A stretch of 64,000 nt of DNA from JBCCTX01 sp964652565 (lineage in GTDB: Bacteria > Bacteroidota > Bacteroidia > J057), in contig CAZZEC010000004.1 in assembly GCA_964652565.1 (NCBI GenBank), positions 1 through 64,000 on the forward strand. The letters run 5' to 3'. The notes under the pieces are model-generated. The model was not told the origin of the DNA and made no database searches. It saw nothing but the letters and a program-made list of their open reading frames with translations. Below are positions 18,211 to 28,671 of this stretch, piece after piece (the stretch's first letter is position 1; the number at the start of each line of letters is the position of its first letter). The position numbers and the translations under genes were made by a program.

Positions 18211-20049
18211 TCATTTCACCACAACTTTTTGTATCATGATACGATTTCCTACTCTCAGCGCCACTGAATATAACCCCGCCTCCATTTGCAACCTTTGACT
18301 ATCTAAAGATAGTTGATGTCTACTCGCAGTTTTTAGCTCAGCAGGAGACTGATATACGATCCTTCCAAGCATATCTACGATTTCTAATGAGACCCATTGG
18401 GGATATTCCATAGTATATGCTACATTGATCAATTCAGAGGTTGGATTGGGATAAATCGATAATTCTTTTATTCCATCTATAGTGGTTAATAATGGAGTAG
18501 TAGTTGTGTCTGTAAATGCAGGAAGTTCTACAACAGATCCGTCTGGAAAAACCCCAATTAGCCCAAATGATGGACCTTCCTGATTCATTGTAGAATCCAG
18601 AAACCCAGAAGCAATTACCAGCGCAGCACCTCCATCGAGCCCTGATAGATCCGCAATAAATGAAGCAATTACCATAGTAGAATCTCCACCAGGAGTAATA
18701 TCTAATTGATAGGAATCTGCTGGGATAGAAGCATAACCGACGAAATCTTTATAAGAAAAATCGGGAATTAATACACTACCATTTGCATTCACACCTACAT
18801 TGGGAGCATCTGAAGAACCGTGTAATACCTTAATATCTACAAGGCTTTCATTTTCAGCTTCTTGTCTGGCTCCGGGTGCAATTAATAGCGTAAAGTCTGT
18901 CATAATATCTTCAGGATTTGCAGCAAAAGAATCTGGGTCCAGCACACCATTTGCAACTACGTGATAGGCCTCATCTGATTCCAATGTAACTGCAAAGCTG
19001 ACCAACCCATCTCCAATATTTGTGCTTGTACTGGGAGCAACAGTAATAGTAATTTCCGTCTGTGCAGGAAGCTCTATAAATTCTGTAGCAGTACGAAAAG
19101 CAACATCATCAATGAGAACAGTGTCATTATTTGTATCAACATAGATATCGACAATATTTGCCGCGGGATCAGCAGCATTATGTATAACTTGCACCATTGC
19201 TGTTTCAGGGGTATCTACAACGGTAGTATCTCCTCCACCATTACTATCATCTACATCTGTTGCAGTTAGAATACCAAAAAACTCTGCCTGAGAGAAGTTT
19301 AGTTCTGTCTCGTCATCAAAACTTGTCATTTGAACTAAAGATGCATATTCATCTGAAATCCATGTATAAGAAACATAGTAACTAGAATCTCCAGGTAAGG
19401 GGACCCCTGCCGTTACACTCATACTCATCGTGTATACTTCTTCTCTTAATCGCAAACAATCAAATTCTCCTATTGGAAGCTGAACTGTACCCCAGGCATC
19501 CACAGTGTAAATGGTACTGTCTTTAGTGATATCCAAAAATATTCCTCCCAAGTCAAACGTGTCAGTATCTACCTCTGTCCAGGTTCTTTCATATGTAAGA
19601 GGAAAAATAGATATCGTATCGGGATCGAATTCGATAAAAGTGGTGTCAAATGGAAAGGAGATAACTGAAGCTGAACCCAATTGTATATATTCTGTGGATG
19701 TTACTTTACCATATAAATGTGTAGTAAATTCCCCTTCATCAAATCCTAGTAAGCTCACTTTTTGTGTGAGATTAGCTTCTGGAAACTCAGAGGCAAACGG
19801 CGTTTCTGAGGGAACAAAAAACTCATAAGCCAAGGATATGTTACCATCTAAACTTACATTTGTAAAATCCCAAAGCTGATTGGGCCCAGATTCTCCAGGA
19901 CTTATTGATATTATTTCAGAAGAATCTTCCGTGAATACATAATCGGTACCAATCCATCCCAATACGTCATCGGATGTAAGGGTAATCTGAGCAAATGCTG
20001 ATACGCTCAAACATGTAGTTAAAAATAACGCTAAGTAAATACGTTTCAT
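18211..20049 (-). CDS. T9SS-secreted protein with two DUF4397-like domains
   Basis: The 612-residue product has a Sec signal peptide (MKRIYLALFLTTCLSVSAFA, cleavage after FA). A beta-rich N-terminal half follows. About residues 284-370 are a DUF4397 domain (MVQVIHNAADPAANIVDIYV), and a second DUF4397-like unit begins at VDIKVLHGSSDAPNVGV near 405. The last 80 residues form a type A T9SS sorting domain, starting LSIYPNPTSE and ending QKVVVK, so the protein should cross the outer membrane and be surface-attached or released. Asp, Thr and Ser are abundant, as usual for such exoproteins. Function unknown; probably structural or adhesive. Monocistronic, with its own terminator. Confidence 0.88.
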   Translation of the reverse strand: MKRIYLALFLTTCLSVSAFAQITLTSDDVLGWIGTDYVFTEDSSEIISISPGESGPNQLWDFTNVSLDGNISLAYEFFVPSETPFASEFPEANLTQKVSLLGFDEGEFTTHLYGKVTSTEYIQLGSASVISFPFDTTFIEFDPDTISIFPLTYERTWTEVDTDTFDLGGIFLDITKDSTIYTVDAWGTVQLPIGEFDCLRLREEVYTMSMSVTAGVPLPGDSSYYVSYTWISDEYASLVQMTSFDDETELNFSQAEFFGILTATDVDDSNGGGDTTVVDTPETAMVQVIHNAADPAANIVDIYVDTNNDTVLIDDVAFRTATEFIELPAQTEITITVAPSTSTNIGDGLVSFAVTLESDEAYHVVANGVLDPDSFAANPEDIMTDFTLLIAPGARQEAENESLVDIKVLHGSSDAPNVGVNANGSVLIPDFSYKDFVGYASIPADSYQLDITPGGDSTMVIASFIADLSGLDGGAALVIASGFLDSTMNQEGPSFGLIGVFPDGSVVELPAFTDTTTTPLLTTIDGIKELSIYPNPTSELINVAYTMEYPQWVSLEIVDMLGRIVYQSPAELKTASRHQLSLDSQRLQMEAGLYSVALRVGNRIMIQKVVVK

Positions 20050-20393
20050 AAGGTAGTATATTAAAAGTAAAAAAAGGTGTAGCTGTTATGGTAGAGACAA
20101 GGGATTGCTGTTTCCAAATATAAAGAGTAAAATGATTACAATATCTACCTATAAGATATTCAATATAATAATAAACTCAACGAAAACGATTTATCTTACA
20201 CTTTATGAACTGAAAACTGTACTAACATACTGTAAATCGGATTAAATTCCAAAAGCAAACTGCCAAATGCGATTAACATACTTTTCCAAGTGCAATTCAA
20301 TTTTCACCTAATAGTCTCATCACCTTCCCAAAATGAGACATGTAACTTTAAAATTTATTTTATAAGTTTAATGAATGTTAAGAAATTAATTTT
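20050..20393. other. divergent promoter region between the T9SS protein and amylase genes
   Basis: No coding potential was found. The 344-bp spacer separates two divergently transcribed secreted-protein genes and must hold both promoters. The sequence is AT-rich with several TTTG motifs, but no single promoter pair could be chosen. Confidence 0.4.
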
Positions 20394-22751
20394 ATGTTGC
20401 GACACATTCGAAAGACGTACCTGCCTTACGCCCTTTTACTATGTATATGTATCATTAGTACAGCCAAAGACAGAACAAATACAGAGACTTTTTCACAAAA
20501 ATATGATATTCAATCATCACAAAGTAATAACGCTTCTTCCATTACTTTACAAACCAAGAGAAATCGTCAACTTCCTGTTTTTCGCTTCGAAAGTAGTGTA
20601 CATATGCTAAAGAAAAAGCAGCAAAATGTATTTTCTTCTACTCTAGCGTGGGTTGTAAAAAAATTAACTGCACGTGAAGACCCACCTGAAGGTCTTCAAG
20701 ATGGCATTAATTATATCAATGACAGTACGGTCACACTCATACTATTTGCACCTCAAAAAAATTCTGTCCACGCAATAGGGGATTTTAATAACTGGACGGT
20801 AGATGACTCGTCTAACATGACGCGAACTATTTCAGGAAACAGATACTGGAAAACCATCACAGGTCTGGAGCCTGGAAAACCATATGCTTTTCAATATTTG
20901 GTAGATGAGTCAATCCGTATTGGAGATCCATATGCTGAACTCATCTTAGATCCTGATAATGATAGATTTATCAGTGAGAATGTATTCCCTGATATGCCTC
21001 CTTATCCTCCTTTAGCATCGGGAATCGTTTCTGTGCTGCAAACAGCTCAGAACCCTTATGTCTGGAAGACAGAATCCTGGTCAAAGCCCGCAAAAGAGGA
21101 TCTGGTAATATATGAGTTATTAGTCAGGGACTTTATTGCTGACCATAGCTATCTCACGCTCATAGATACGTTGGACTATTTAGAAAGACTGGGGATTAAT
21201 GCCATTGAGCTCATGCCTGTGATGGAATTTGAAGCTAATGTCAGTTGGGGGTATAATCCTAGCTATCACATGGCTTTGGATAAATATTATGGTAAAGCGG
21301 AACATCTTAAAGCATTTATTGATGAATGTCATCGAAGAGGGATCATAGTTATCTTGGATATGGTATTGAATCACGCTTTTGGACAAAGCCCTTTAGTTGA
21401 AATGTACTGGGATAGTCAAAATAACAGGCCTGCAGACAATAGTCCTTATTTCAATACCGTAGCCCGTCATCCATTCAATGTGGGTTTTGATTTTAACCAC
21501 GAAAGCTCGGCTACACAGAAATTCGTAGATCGAATTATGAAATATTGGATCAGCGAATTTCGTTTTGACGGGTACAGAATAGATTTATCAAAGGGGTTTA
21601 CTCAAAATAATACAGGAGACGATGTAGGCGCCTGGAGCGCATATGATGCCTCTCGTATAAAATTACTTCAACGTATGGCAGATAGTCTGTGGAGTTCATA
21701 TCCAGACACTTATATTATACTTGAACATTTTGCAGATAATCAGGAAGAAAGAGAATTAGAGGCTTATGGATTTCTCCTTTGGACCAATCAGACGTTCAAC
21801 TTAAATGAAGCGATGATGGGTTACCATGATAATGGCAAATCAGACTTTTCTGGACTATCCTATCAAGCGAGGGGATGGACACAGCCTAACTTAGTAGGAT
21901 ACCTGGAAAGTCATGATGAAGAACGACTTATGTATAAAACATTGGAGTTTGGTAACTCCAATGGTAATTATAGCACACAAAATCTTAATACCGCATTAGA
22001 ACGTCTGAAACAGCTTGCAACGTTCTTCTTTGCCATTCCTGGACCTAAAATGATTTGGCAATTTGGTGAACTTGGATATGAAATACCCATAGATTTTAAC
22101 GGGAGAACAGGAGAAAAGCCCATCTTATGGGAATATCGCAATGACCCGGAAAGGTTTGCTGTATATCAATTGTATTCTGAACTCATTCGTCTCCGAAGAA
22201 AATACGATATATTTCAGACCACAGACTTTACATTGGACCTTTTTTCGTCTACCAAACGAATTGTCTTAAGAAGTGAAGCCCACAATTTAGTGATCGTCGG
22301 AAATTTTGATGTAGTAGAGCGATCTTTCAACCCAGGATTTACACGAGAGGGAATTTGGTATGACTATTTTGAGGGAGATAGTATCAATGTTGAAAGTACA
22401 CTTACTCCTTTGATCCTGGCTCCTGGTGAGTATCATCTATTTTCAGATCAACCCATTTCAACCGAAAGTCCCATTTTAAGCAAATTATCATTTCAAACAT
22501 CCATCCAGTGGAATATTTATCCCAATCCTTCAAAAGATAATTTGTTGATCGAATATGAAACAAAAAAGCTCTCAGAAGTTAATATTGTCATTTCTGATAT
22601 TCATGGGAAAAAAATTCATACCATTTTAGAAGGTATCCTAAAGCATGGAAAGCAAATACATTCCTTTGACCATGAATTACCTTCTGGGATGTATGTAATT
22701 ACATTAACTATCGATGGGAAAAAAGATATTAAAAAGTATATAGTTGAATAA
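20394..22751 (+). CDS. secreted alpha-amylase-family glycoside hydrolase (GH13) with CBM48-like domain and T9SS tail
   Basis: The 785-residue product has an N-terminal hydrophobic signal at 8-22. A CBM48/E-set domain spans about 108-200 (FAPQKNSVHAIGDFNNW). A GH13 barrel follows: region I DMVLNH (322-327), region II FRFDGYRID with nucleophile D397, region III IILEH with acid/base E444, and region IV SHDEE with D508. It therefore looks catalytically complete. The tail from about 705 (WNIYPNPSKD to the terminal KKYIVE) is a T9SS sorting domain, so it should be exported to the cell surface to cut alpha-glucans such as starch or glycogen. It is monocistronic with an overlapping terminator. Confidence 0.92.
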   Translation: MLRHIRKTYLPYALLLCICIISTAKDRTNTETFSQKYDIQSSQSNNASSITLQTKRNRQLPVFRFESSVHMLKKKQQNVFSSTLAWVVKKLTAREDPPEGLQDGINYINDSTVTLILFAPQKNSVHAIGDFNNWTVDDSSNMTRTISGNRYWKTITGLEPGKPYAFQYLVDESIRIGDPYAELILDPDNDRFISENVFPDMPPYPPLASGIVSVLQTAQNPYVWKTESWSKPAKEDLVIYELLVRDFIADHSYLTLIDTLDYLERLGINAIELMPVMEFEANVSWGYNPSYHMALDKYYGKAEHLKAFIDECHRRGIIVILDMVLNHAFGQSPLVEMYWDSQNNRPADNSPYFNTVARHPFNVGFDFNHESSATQKFVDRIMKYWISEFRFDGYRIDLSKGFTQNNTGDDVGAWSAYDASRIKLLQRMADSLWSSYPDTYIILEHFADNQEERELEAYGFLLWTNQTFNLNEAMMGYHDNGKSDFSGLSYQARGWTQPNLVGYLESHDEERLMYKTLEFGNSNGNYSTQNLNTALERLKQLATFFFAIPGPKMIWQFGELGYEIPIDFNGRTGEKPILWEYRNDPERFAVYQLYSELIRLRRKYDIFQTTDFTLDLFSSTKRIVLRSEAHNLVIVGNFDVVERSFNPGFTREGIWYDYFEGDSINVESTLTPLILAPGEYHLFSDQPISTESPILSKLSFQTSIQWNIYPNPSKDNLLIEYETKKLSEVNIVISDIHGKKIHTILEGILKHGKQIHSFDHELPSGMYVITLTIDGKKDIKKYIVE

Positions 22752-22766
22752 ACTATTCAACTTTTT
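22742..22766 (+). terminator. terminator overlapping the amylase stop codon
   Basis: AGTTGAATA (22742-22750) and TATTCAACT (22754-22762) pair perfectly with a 3-nt loop, and TTTT follows. The TAA stop at 22749-22751 lies inside the stem and loop, an unusually tight arrangement. Confidence 0.75.
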
Positions 22767-22861
22767 CACGCTGTGCAAAAAGAAGCTATAACATTTATTT
22801 TTGCCAAGATTACAAATTTGGTTGTATACCATTAAATAGCAACTATGGATACAATATTTAT

Positions 22862-23566
22862 TTAAATTGCCCATTTCTCTTTCAAGTTCTTGTATCGCGA
22901 CCTGCTCACAGGTAACCATGTCCCATCACTTAACATGACTGTATACCTCCCCCCTGCTCGTACGGATAACTCTCTAACTAACTGATTATTTACAATATAA
23001 GATTTATGAATTCGGTCAAATTGATCTGGTAGTAATTGGGAAAGTTTTTCCAATGTCTTATTGTGAATCTCTTTCCTTCCCTCCTGAGATACGAGTTCGG
23101 AATAGATACCAGCCCCCTGTATGTAGGCTAATTTGTTGATCTCAAGTAGAATGATTCGGCCTCGTTTTTGAATGGCGAGATATTTAGCTTTTGATTCTGG
23201 CTTTTCCGGATATTGCATGGTAAAGCGATTCAACGCTTGGATTAAACGCGTTTCCGTAAAGGGTTTGGGTACAAAATCTAACACCCCATATTCAAAGGCT
23301 TCAATGGCTTTATCCTTATAAGCAGATACAATAATGGTGTGGAATGCAGAGGCAACAAGGGATTGTAACAGTACAAACCCATCTTCTCCATTCAGGTTTA
23401 GGTCTAAAAACAAGAGGTCGATTTCATACGTTTTCAGGTATTTCAATCCATCAGACAATGAATGTTTTACGATGATTTCATCGAGCTTTTCTCTCCATTC
23501 AGCATCGACTATTCGCTTGATACGACGAGCAATGATGGGCTCATCCTCTACTATTAAAAGCTTCAT
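22862..23566 (-). CDS. LytTR-family response regulator
   Basis: The 234-residue regulator has a receiver domain (MKLLIVEDEP, phospho-acceptor D55 in FLDLNLNG, KPF near 107) followed by a LytTR DNA-binding domain (ILLEINKLAYIQGAGIYSELV, DRIHKSYIVN). It should bind direct repeats upstream of its targets when phosphorylated. Its start overlaps the end of the sensor gene by 4 bp (ATGA), so the two are translationally coupled. The target genes are not evident. The divergent beta-lactamase-like gene next to the sensor is one candidate. Confidence 0.93.
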   Translation of the reverse strand: MKLLIVEDEPIIARRIKRIVDAEWREKLDEIIVKHSLSDGLKYLKTYEIDLLFLDLNLNGEDGFVLLQSLVASAFHTIIVSAYKDKAIEAFEYGVLDFVPKPFTETRLIQALNRFTMQYPEKPESKAKYLAIQKRGRIILLEINKLAYIQGAGIYSELVSQEGRKEIHNKTLEKLSQLLPDQFDRIHKSYIVNNQLVRELSVRAGGRYTVMLSDGTWLPVSRSRYKNLKEKWAI

Positions 23567-25278
23567 AAGACAGAAGAATTACTCCATATTCGGGTTCGCC
23601 AACCATCATTAGTAGCTTCGGATATTAGCCCCCAATTCTCTCCATAATTCTCTTTGAGTCTGGACTTGATGTATTTCAATCCAGTCCCATCTTCGCCTCC
23701 TACTGCCTTTCGATTTTTCCCATAAATTCGTAGTTCATATCCCCCTACTTCCAAATACTCCAAATGCATGCGTATTTTTCCATCGGACCCGGGTTCACTA
23801 TGACTGATCGCATTCTCGATAAGCGTATGAAAAATTGCAGGAGGAACTTTTCTGTTCCTGGGGATATTTTCCCAGGAAAATTCATAGTCTATTTCTTTTC
23901 GAAATCGCATTAGCGCAATATGTTGTTGGCACAGTTCGAGTTCCTGTTCCAAAGGGATAAGTTTTTTTTCTGAAATATCGCTCATTATCTCAAATTCCCT
24001 GGCTAAGGCCTCAATAAAAGATACGCTTTCTTTGGGAGATTCTTCAATCCACTCCATCAATGAAGTGAGGGTATTCATGATAAAATGCGGTTGAATATTC
24101 TTTTTTAGCAGCTCGTTTTGCAGACGAGTCGATAAAAGCAGAGAGGCCTCATAAGCTCGTTGTTGTTCTCTGGCACGCTGTGCCAAGAGATACATCATGG
24201 TTACGACCAGTACGCTAAAGGCAATAAATAGGGTGATATCATAGGCATGTAACATGGAGGTCCATGCCCTGGGAAAGAAGCCAACGATCATTCCTGCCAA
24301 AATAACTGCACAAAGCATAATTCTACTTTCTGCCTTTCTCTTGAAGACTGCGTAAGCCGCAATAACAAGGGAAATACCCCACATCCACTCCCCCAGGATT
24401 TGATTAATAAGATCCATATTAAACATATGGATTGCACTGTTGACTATGTATATAAACAATATCACTATACTCAACGCATACTTAAAAGAGATTTGAAAAT
24501 ATAATAGGAAAAAAAGTGGTATGAGATAAGCAATCACAAAATGCAGTATAAAAATTACACCCAGCCGTATGGGATGCCAATGGAAGGGATAGGGATAATA
24601 GAACTTTGCATACTCTATGAGGAGAAGTGTAAAGAATAGGAAGCATATGAGAGAAAAAATGATTGTGACACATTCACGTTTTCGAAGTATAAATATCAAC
24701 AAATAATATAGGGAGGCCATAAAGTAAACGCCTGCCAGGACGAAGAAAACGCCTGAGATAGAGAGATCCGTTATTTGTGATTGAAGGTATTCTTCAAGAT
24801 AAAATTGGTTCCAGGTAGGAAAGCCCCAATTGGGAGAATGGTAATTGGACACGCGAAAAGCAACCGAATGTACACCAAGACTGAGTAAACTGTCAGGCAC
24901 CAAAGCTTGGCTAATAAACTGTCCAGGCACTTCAGTCTCTCTGCTCTTCCCCACTACCCCATTTTTTTTGATCAAATTCCCATCCCAATACATTTCATAG
25001 GAGCCAGTTGAAATAACCTGCATTCCCATATGTTCAACCTTATCGGTAAGAGAATCGCAGGAAATGTAAAATCTTACCCAATAATTCCCAATCGTATTGA
25101 TATATCCCGAATGATCCCATAAGCTGTGATCATAGTGAGTGTCTGCCCAATGCATACTATCTCCTGTCATAATTACACGTTCAAAGGGATAGCGAAGGAA
25201 ATCTTGGGCAAAACAACTCGATACCCCTCCTGCTAATATGAAGATCAGAAGAAGAAGTTTTTGAGTAAATGTATCCAT
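23563..25278 (-). CDS. sensor histidine kinase, 7TM-DISM/LytS type
   Basis: The preferred start is ATG at 25278 (MDTFTQKLLLL), giving 571 residues. The frame can be opened 13 codons earlier, but that part does not fit a signal peptide. A signal peptide ends at FAQ. A periplasmic jelly-roll-like sensor region (about 30-170) resembles the 7TMR-DISM extracellular domain, and seven hydrophobic segments follow between about 173 and 365. The kinase core has the phospho-acceptor motif KKNIQPHFIMN with H398 and the ATP-site motifs LIENAISHS and GTGLKYIKSRL. It signals to the overlapping LytTR regulator. The ligand is unknown; carbohydrate-like ligands are only suggested by the fold. Confidence 0.9.
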   Translation of the reverse strand: MDTFTQKLLLLIFILAGGVSSCFAQDFLRYPFERVIMTGDSMHWADTHYDHSLWDHSGYINTIGNYWVRFYISCDSLTDKVEHMGMQVISTGSYEMYWDGNLIKKNGVVGKSRETEVPGQFISQALVPDSLLSLGVHSVAFRVSNYHSPNWGFPTWNQFYLEEYLQSQITDLSISGVFFVLAGVYFMASLYYLLIFILRKRECVTIIFSLICFLFFTLLLIEYAKFYYPYPFHWHPIRLGVIFILHFVIAYLIPLFFLLYFQISFKYALSIVILFIYIVNSAIHMFNMDLINQILGEWMWGISLVIAAYAVFKRKAESRIMLCAVILAGMIVGFFPRAWTSMLHAYDITLFIAFSVLVVTMMYLLAQRAREQQRAYEASLLLSTRLQNELLKKNIQPHFIMNTLTSLMEWIEESPKESVSFIEALAREFEIMSDISEKKLIPLEQELELCQQHIALMRFRKEIDYEFSWENIPRNRKVPPAIFHTLIENAISHSEPGSDGKIRMHLEYLEVGGYELRIYGKNRKAVGGEDGTGLKYIKSRLKENYGENWGLISEATNDGWRTRIWSNSSVL

Positions 25279-25409
25279 AACCAAAGGTATACAGGTCTGT
25301 CGTAAATTTAGTACCATTCACAATGTGTAGGTGCTTCTTACATGATTTTTTAGTGTTGTTCACAGAATTAGGAGATATACTTGGGAAAACACTTGAAAAT
25401 ATCTGCATC

Positions 25410-26801
25410 ATGAAAAGAAATAATCTCATTTCAGCATTAACTGGTATCCTCCTAATTGCTTTACAGTCTTCCTTTGCACAAGTCTCCAATTACCCTCTAG
25501 TTATAGCCAAAGCAGATACCCTGTTACAACAAGGTATTTCTTTCGGAGAAGTGGTAGGGTGGACAGCGGGAATATATGCCGACGGTAACATCTTGTGGGA
25601 AGGTGGGGCAGGCTATCTTGATCGGGAAAATGACTTAACCGCAACTCCCCAGATGATCCATCGGACTGCGTCTATTGCTAAGCCTATGACTGCTATTGCC
25701 ATTTTGCAATTAGTGGAGCAAGGAAAAATCCAACTAGATGAGCCAATCCAAACCTATGTCCCCGAATTCCCAAAGAAACCTGAAGGAAAAATCACTGTTA
25801 GACATCTACTTACACATACATCGGGAATCAATGCCTATAAAAATCGCCTGGATGGGATTTCTTTCAAGGAATACAATAGCCATCTGCATGCTATGGAGAA
25901 GTTTCAAGATCGAGACCTGGTAGGAGAACCCGGCAATGTCTATCAATATACCACCTATGGTTATGTCGTCCTTGGGGCGATCATAGAAAAGGTAAGCGGT
26001 ATGAGATATGAGGACTATATGAAACAAAACATCTGGGAACCTGCAGGCATGCTACATACTTCACCTGAAAAACACAAGGTTGAAGTAGAGAACAAGTCGA
26101 AATTGTACAAGCGCAAGAAGGGCAAGCTAAAGGATGATATCAATACAAATATCAGCGTGAAGGTTGCAGGAGGAGGCCTACAGACTACTGCAGGAGACCT
26201 ACTCCGCTTTGGGGAAGCTGTAATCTCAAACAAACTCATCGAAGCTAATACCTTGGAAATGATGCTTCAAGATCCGGGGATACGTCCTAAAGAAGCTGGA
26301 AACCCTTATGGCATGGGTTGGTTTTTATATAATACAGATCCTGACAATCGAATCATTGGCCATAGTGGTGCACAGGCAGGCACCAGTACCCAATTGCTCA
26401 TCATGCCTGATCAAGGCATCGTGATAGCTTGCCTCAGTAATACTCGAGGTAGCTATGCATGGGGCCTTACCTGGCAATTGCTCGAACTCGTTCAAAACCC
26501 TGAGGCCCTGGAACAACCGCTCATGAAACGTGTAGAGTTGCCGCGAGCAGCACTGGACAAATTCGTGGGCTCATATGACTTCGGCAAGTCAGGAACGCTC
26601 AAAATCAAGCGTAAAGGAGATCAACTGTACTCGTATCTCAATCAATTCAAGGGGCTTAAGCTATATCCAGCTAGTAAGAACATGATCTTCTATCGCAATA
26701 TTCCGGCTTATTTCAACTTTGAATTTGATGACCAGGGAGAGATTGTCAAAACATCATATACACAAGATGGGAAGACTTTTCACCCCAAAAAGATTGAGTA
26801 A
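25410..26801 (+). CDS. secreted serine hydrolase of the beta-lactamase (class C / PBP4*-like) family
   Basis: The 463-residue enzyme (start at 25410, MKRNN) has a Sec signal ending SFAQ. The catalytic SxxK motif is TASIAKPMTAIA, and the second motif is YTTYGYVV in place of the classical YxN. HSGAQAG provides the H-G-type third motif. A C-terminal lipocalin-like extension covers about the last 100 residues. Members of this family include D-aminopeptidases, esterases and peptidoglycan peptidases; true beta-lactamase activity is not implied. It is divergent from the LytS-type sensor with 131 bp between the starts, a placement that may mean it is regulated by that pair. Confidence 0.88.
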   Translation: MKRNNLISALTGILLIALQSSFAQVSNYPLVIAKADTLLQQGISFGEVVGWTAGIYADGNILWEGGAGYLDRENDLTATPQMIHRTASIAKPMTAIAILQLVEQGKIQLDEPIQTYVPEFPKKPEGKITVRHLLTHTSGINAYKNRLDGISFKEYNSHLHAMEKFQDRDLVGEPGNVYQYTTYGYVVLGAIIEKVSGMRYEDYMKQNIWEPAGMLHTSPEKHKVEVENKSKLYKRKKGKLKDDINTNISVKVAGGGLQTTAGDLLRFGEAVISNKLIEANTLEMMLQDPGIRPKEAGNPYGMGWFLYNTDPDNRIIGHSGAQAGTSTQLLIMPDQGIVIACLSNTRGSYAWGLTWQLLELVQNPEALEQPLMKRVELPRAALDKFVGSYDFGKSGTLKIKRKGDQLYSYLNQFKGLKLYPASKNMIFYRNIPAYFNFEFDDQGEIVKTSYTQDGKTFHPKKIE

Positions 26802-26904
26802 AGACTGTTTCTCATAGGACAGTTGATTATAAAACGTTAGTTGTAATAAGCAGCTTTACGCACAAATTGCATGGTAATTTAGGGTTGATATAAGTCAATT
26901 TTTC

Positions 26905-27714
26905 CTATTTTACATTACTTTTTGCTTCTTCCCAATATCCTACAAATCCGAAAAAAACTAAGCATCCCAGACTTATCCATTCCACATTTGTAATCCCCCC
27001 CCAATAGGTAAGCCCGGTAGGGTCACCATCCGGCCCATATTCAAAGCCAATCAAGCCAGGATAAGCATAGGGCCAGTACGCTGCAAGATCCATACGCTTG
27101 ACAAATAGTAAAAATAAAGCAATAATAAATCCCGACATTCCAATAGCAATGGGAATGATGAAGTTTTTCCATCTTAAACTCAACCAAAACTGTATTGCTA
27201 CAATACCTAACAGCGAAAGTATAGAATGTCCAGAGGTTTTTACATACATCCCAATAGGGGGTACTCTTTCAATGAATTGATAACTAGGCCTAAATATTTC
27301 CAGGACATAGCCACTAATGATAACTGAACACACAAATAGCAGATGTGTTAATACCAGAAGTGCAATCGAAATCAATAACTTAGATAAATAAATATTTTGT
27401 TTTGTTACAGGAAGAGAATACAAGTATTTCCAAGATGACGATACGTGTTCGTAATGGAAAAGCGAACCATTAAGGAGAATCACGTAAGGTATCGCCAGCA
27501 GCATAGTTATCATTACGTACCCGAAGTGATAATATACAATCCAGGAATTGTATTCAGGATCGGAAAGTGCTTCATATTTAGCCAGAAAAATGATAAATAC
27601 CATCACTGTTGTAAATAAACCACCAATGAGAGAAATCCAGAGAATTGGGGTACGCTTGAGTTTAAGTAACTCTGCATGAATACTCAGCCAGTTTTGATTA
27701 AGAAAAAGTTGCAT
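26905..27714 (-). CDS. ABC-2-type transporter permease
   Basis: The 269-residue membrane protein has about six hydrophobic segments (for example ILWISLIGGLFTTVMVFIIF, ALLVLTHLLFVCSVIISGYV, IPIAIGMSGFIIALFLLFV). It resembles permeases of bacitracin- or lantibiotic-type exporters. It is the second gene of a two-gene unit, 36 bp after the ATPase gene. The pair should export or remove a peptide or lipid-like compound. A LytS/LytTR pair is divergent on the other side of the ATPase gene, as is common for such defence exporters. Confidence 0.87.
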   Translation of the reverse strand: MQLFLNQNWLSIHAELLKLKRTPILWISLIGGLFTTVMVFIIFLAKYEALSDPEYNSWIVYYHFGYVMITMLLAIPYVILLNGSLFHYEHVSSSWKYLYSLPVTKQNIYLSKLLISIALLVLTHLLFVCSVIISGYVLEIFRPSYQFIERVPPIGMYVKTSGHSILSLLGIVAIQFWLSLRWKNFIIPIAIGMSGFIIALFLLFVKRMDLAAYWPYAYPGLIGFEYGPDGDPTGLTYWGGITNVEWISLGCLVFFGFVGYWEEAKSNVK

Positions 27715-27750
27715 AAGATTATTGTTAAGAATGAGTAGGAGATATATTTA

Positions 27751-28671
27751 TTATATAGCGGAATTTTCAGTCAGATTGATGAATAAATTTTCAAGGTCAT
27801 TTTTTTGTATACTTACCTCATATACCTTAATAGCCTGTATATGAAGCATTTTGGAAATATCAGGTATTTGCTCTCGGCTATCTAGCATTACGTTCAAGTA
27901 ATCATGATCATTCATTTCGACCTGATATTTTTCAGATAATACCGACAAGGCTTGTGCATTATCAGAGGTAATAATTTTCACCATAAGATGTTGATCTTTG
28001 AGTTGTTCTAGCGCATGAATAGTTCCTTCGAAAATGATCGTTCCATTTTTGATGATACCTACCTGTGTGGCAATTTTTTCTATTTCAGAAAGCAAATGAC
28101 TGGATAACAAAATTGTTTTCCCTGTTTGGTGAAGGCGCTGTATGATTTTCCTTATTTCGATAATCCCTGAAGGATCAAGTCCATTAGTTGGCTCATCCAA
28201 AATGAGTAATTCAGGGTCTGAAAGTAATGCGATACCTAAACCCAGCCGCTGTTTCATCCCTGTAGAATAATTTTTAGTCAGTTTTTTTCGATGTTGGGAT
28301 AAATTTACAAGGTCCAATACTTCTGAGATTCTATTTTCATTAACTCGAAGGTACTTACATGCTATTTTTACGTTTTCCTCACCACTCAAATGCTTATACA
28401 ATGAGGGGGACTCTATCAATGATCCAATCTTAGATAAAATTTCTAACCGATGAGATTGAATGTCTTTTCCAAATATTCGAACACTACCACTATGAGGTGC
28501 CAATAATCCCAATAAAGTTCGAATAGTAGTACTTTTACCAGCTCCATTGACACCCAGGAAACCGTAAATCGCACCTTTGGATACGGATAAATTCAGTCGA
28601 TCTAGAATTAACCTATTTCGAGTATATCCAGTGTTTAAGCCTGAGACTGAAATAATCGGGTAATCATTCAT
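27751..28671 (-). CDS. ABC transporter ATP-binding protein (BcrA-like)
   Basis: The 306-residue ATPase has Walker A GVNGAGKSTTIR, signature YSTGMKQRLGLG, Walker B LLILDEPTNGLDPSG and switch His in LSSHLLSEIE. A C-terminal extension of about 90 residues matches exporters of the BcrA/CcmA group. It drives the permease encoded 36 bp downstream. The 221-bp spacer upstream is shared with the divergent sensor gene at 28893 and should contain both promoters. Confidence 0.93.
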   Translation of the reverse strand: MNDYPIISVSGLNTGYTRNRLILDRLNLSVSKGAIYGFLGVNGAGKSTTIRTLLGLLAPHSGSVRIFGKDIQSHRLEILSKIGSLIESPSLYKHLSGEENVKIACKYLRVNENRISEVLDLVNLSQHRKKLTKNYSTGMKQRLGLGIALLSDPELLILDEPTNGLDPSGIIEIRKIIQRLHQTGKTILLSSHLLSEIEKIATQVGIIKNGTIIFEGTIHALEQLKDQHLMVKIITSDNAQALSVLSEKYQVEMNDHDYLNVMLDSREQIPDISKMLHIQAIKVYEVSIQKNDLENLFINLTENSAI

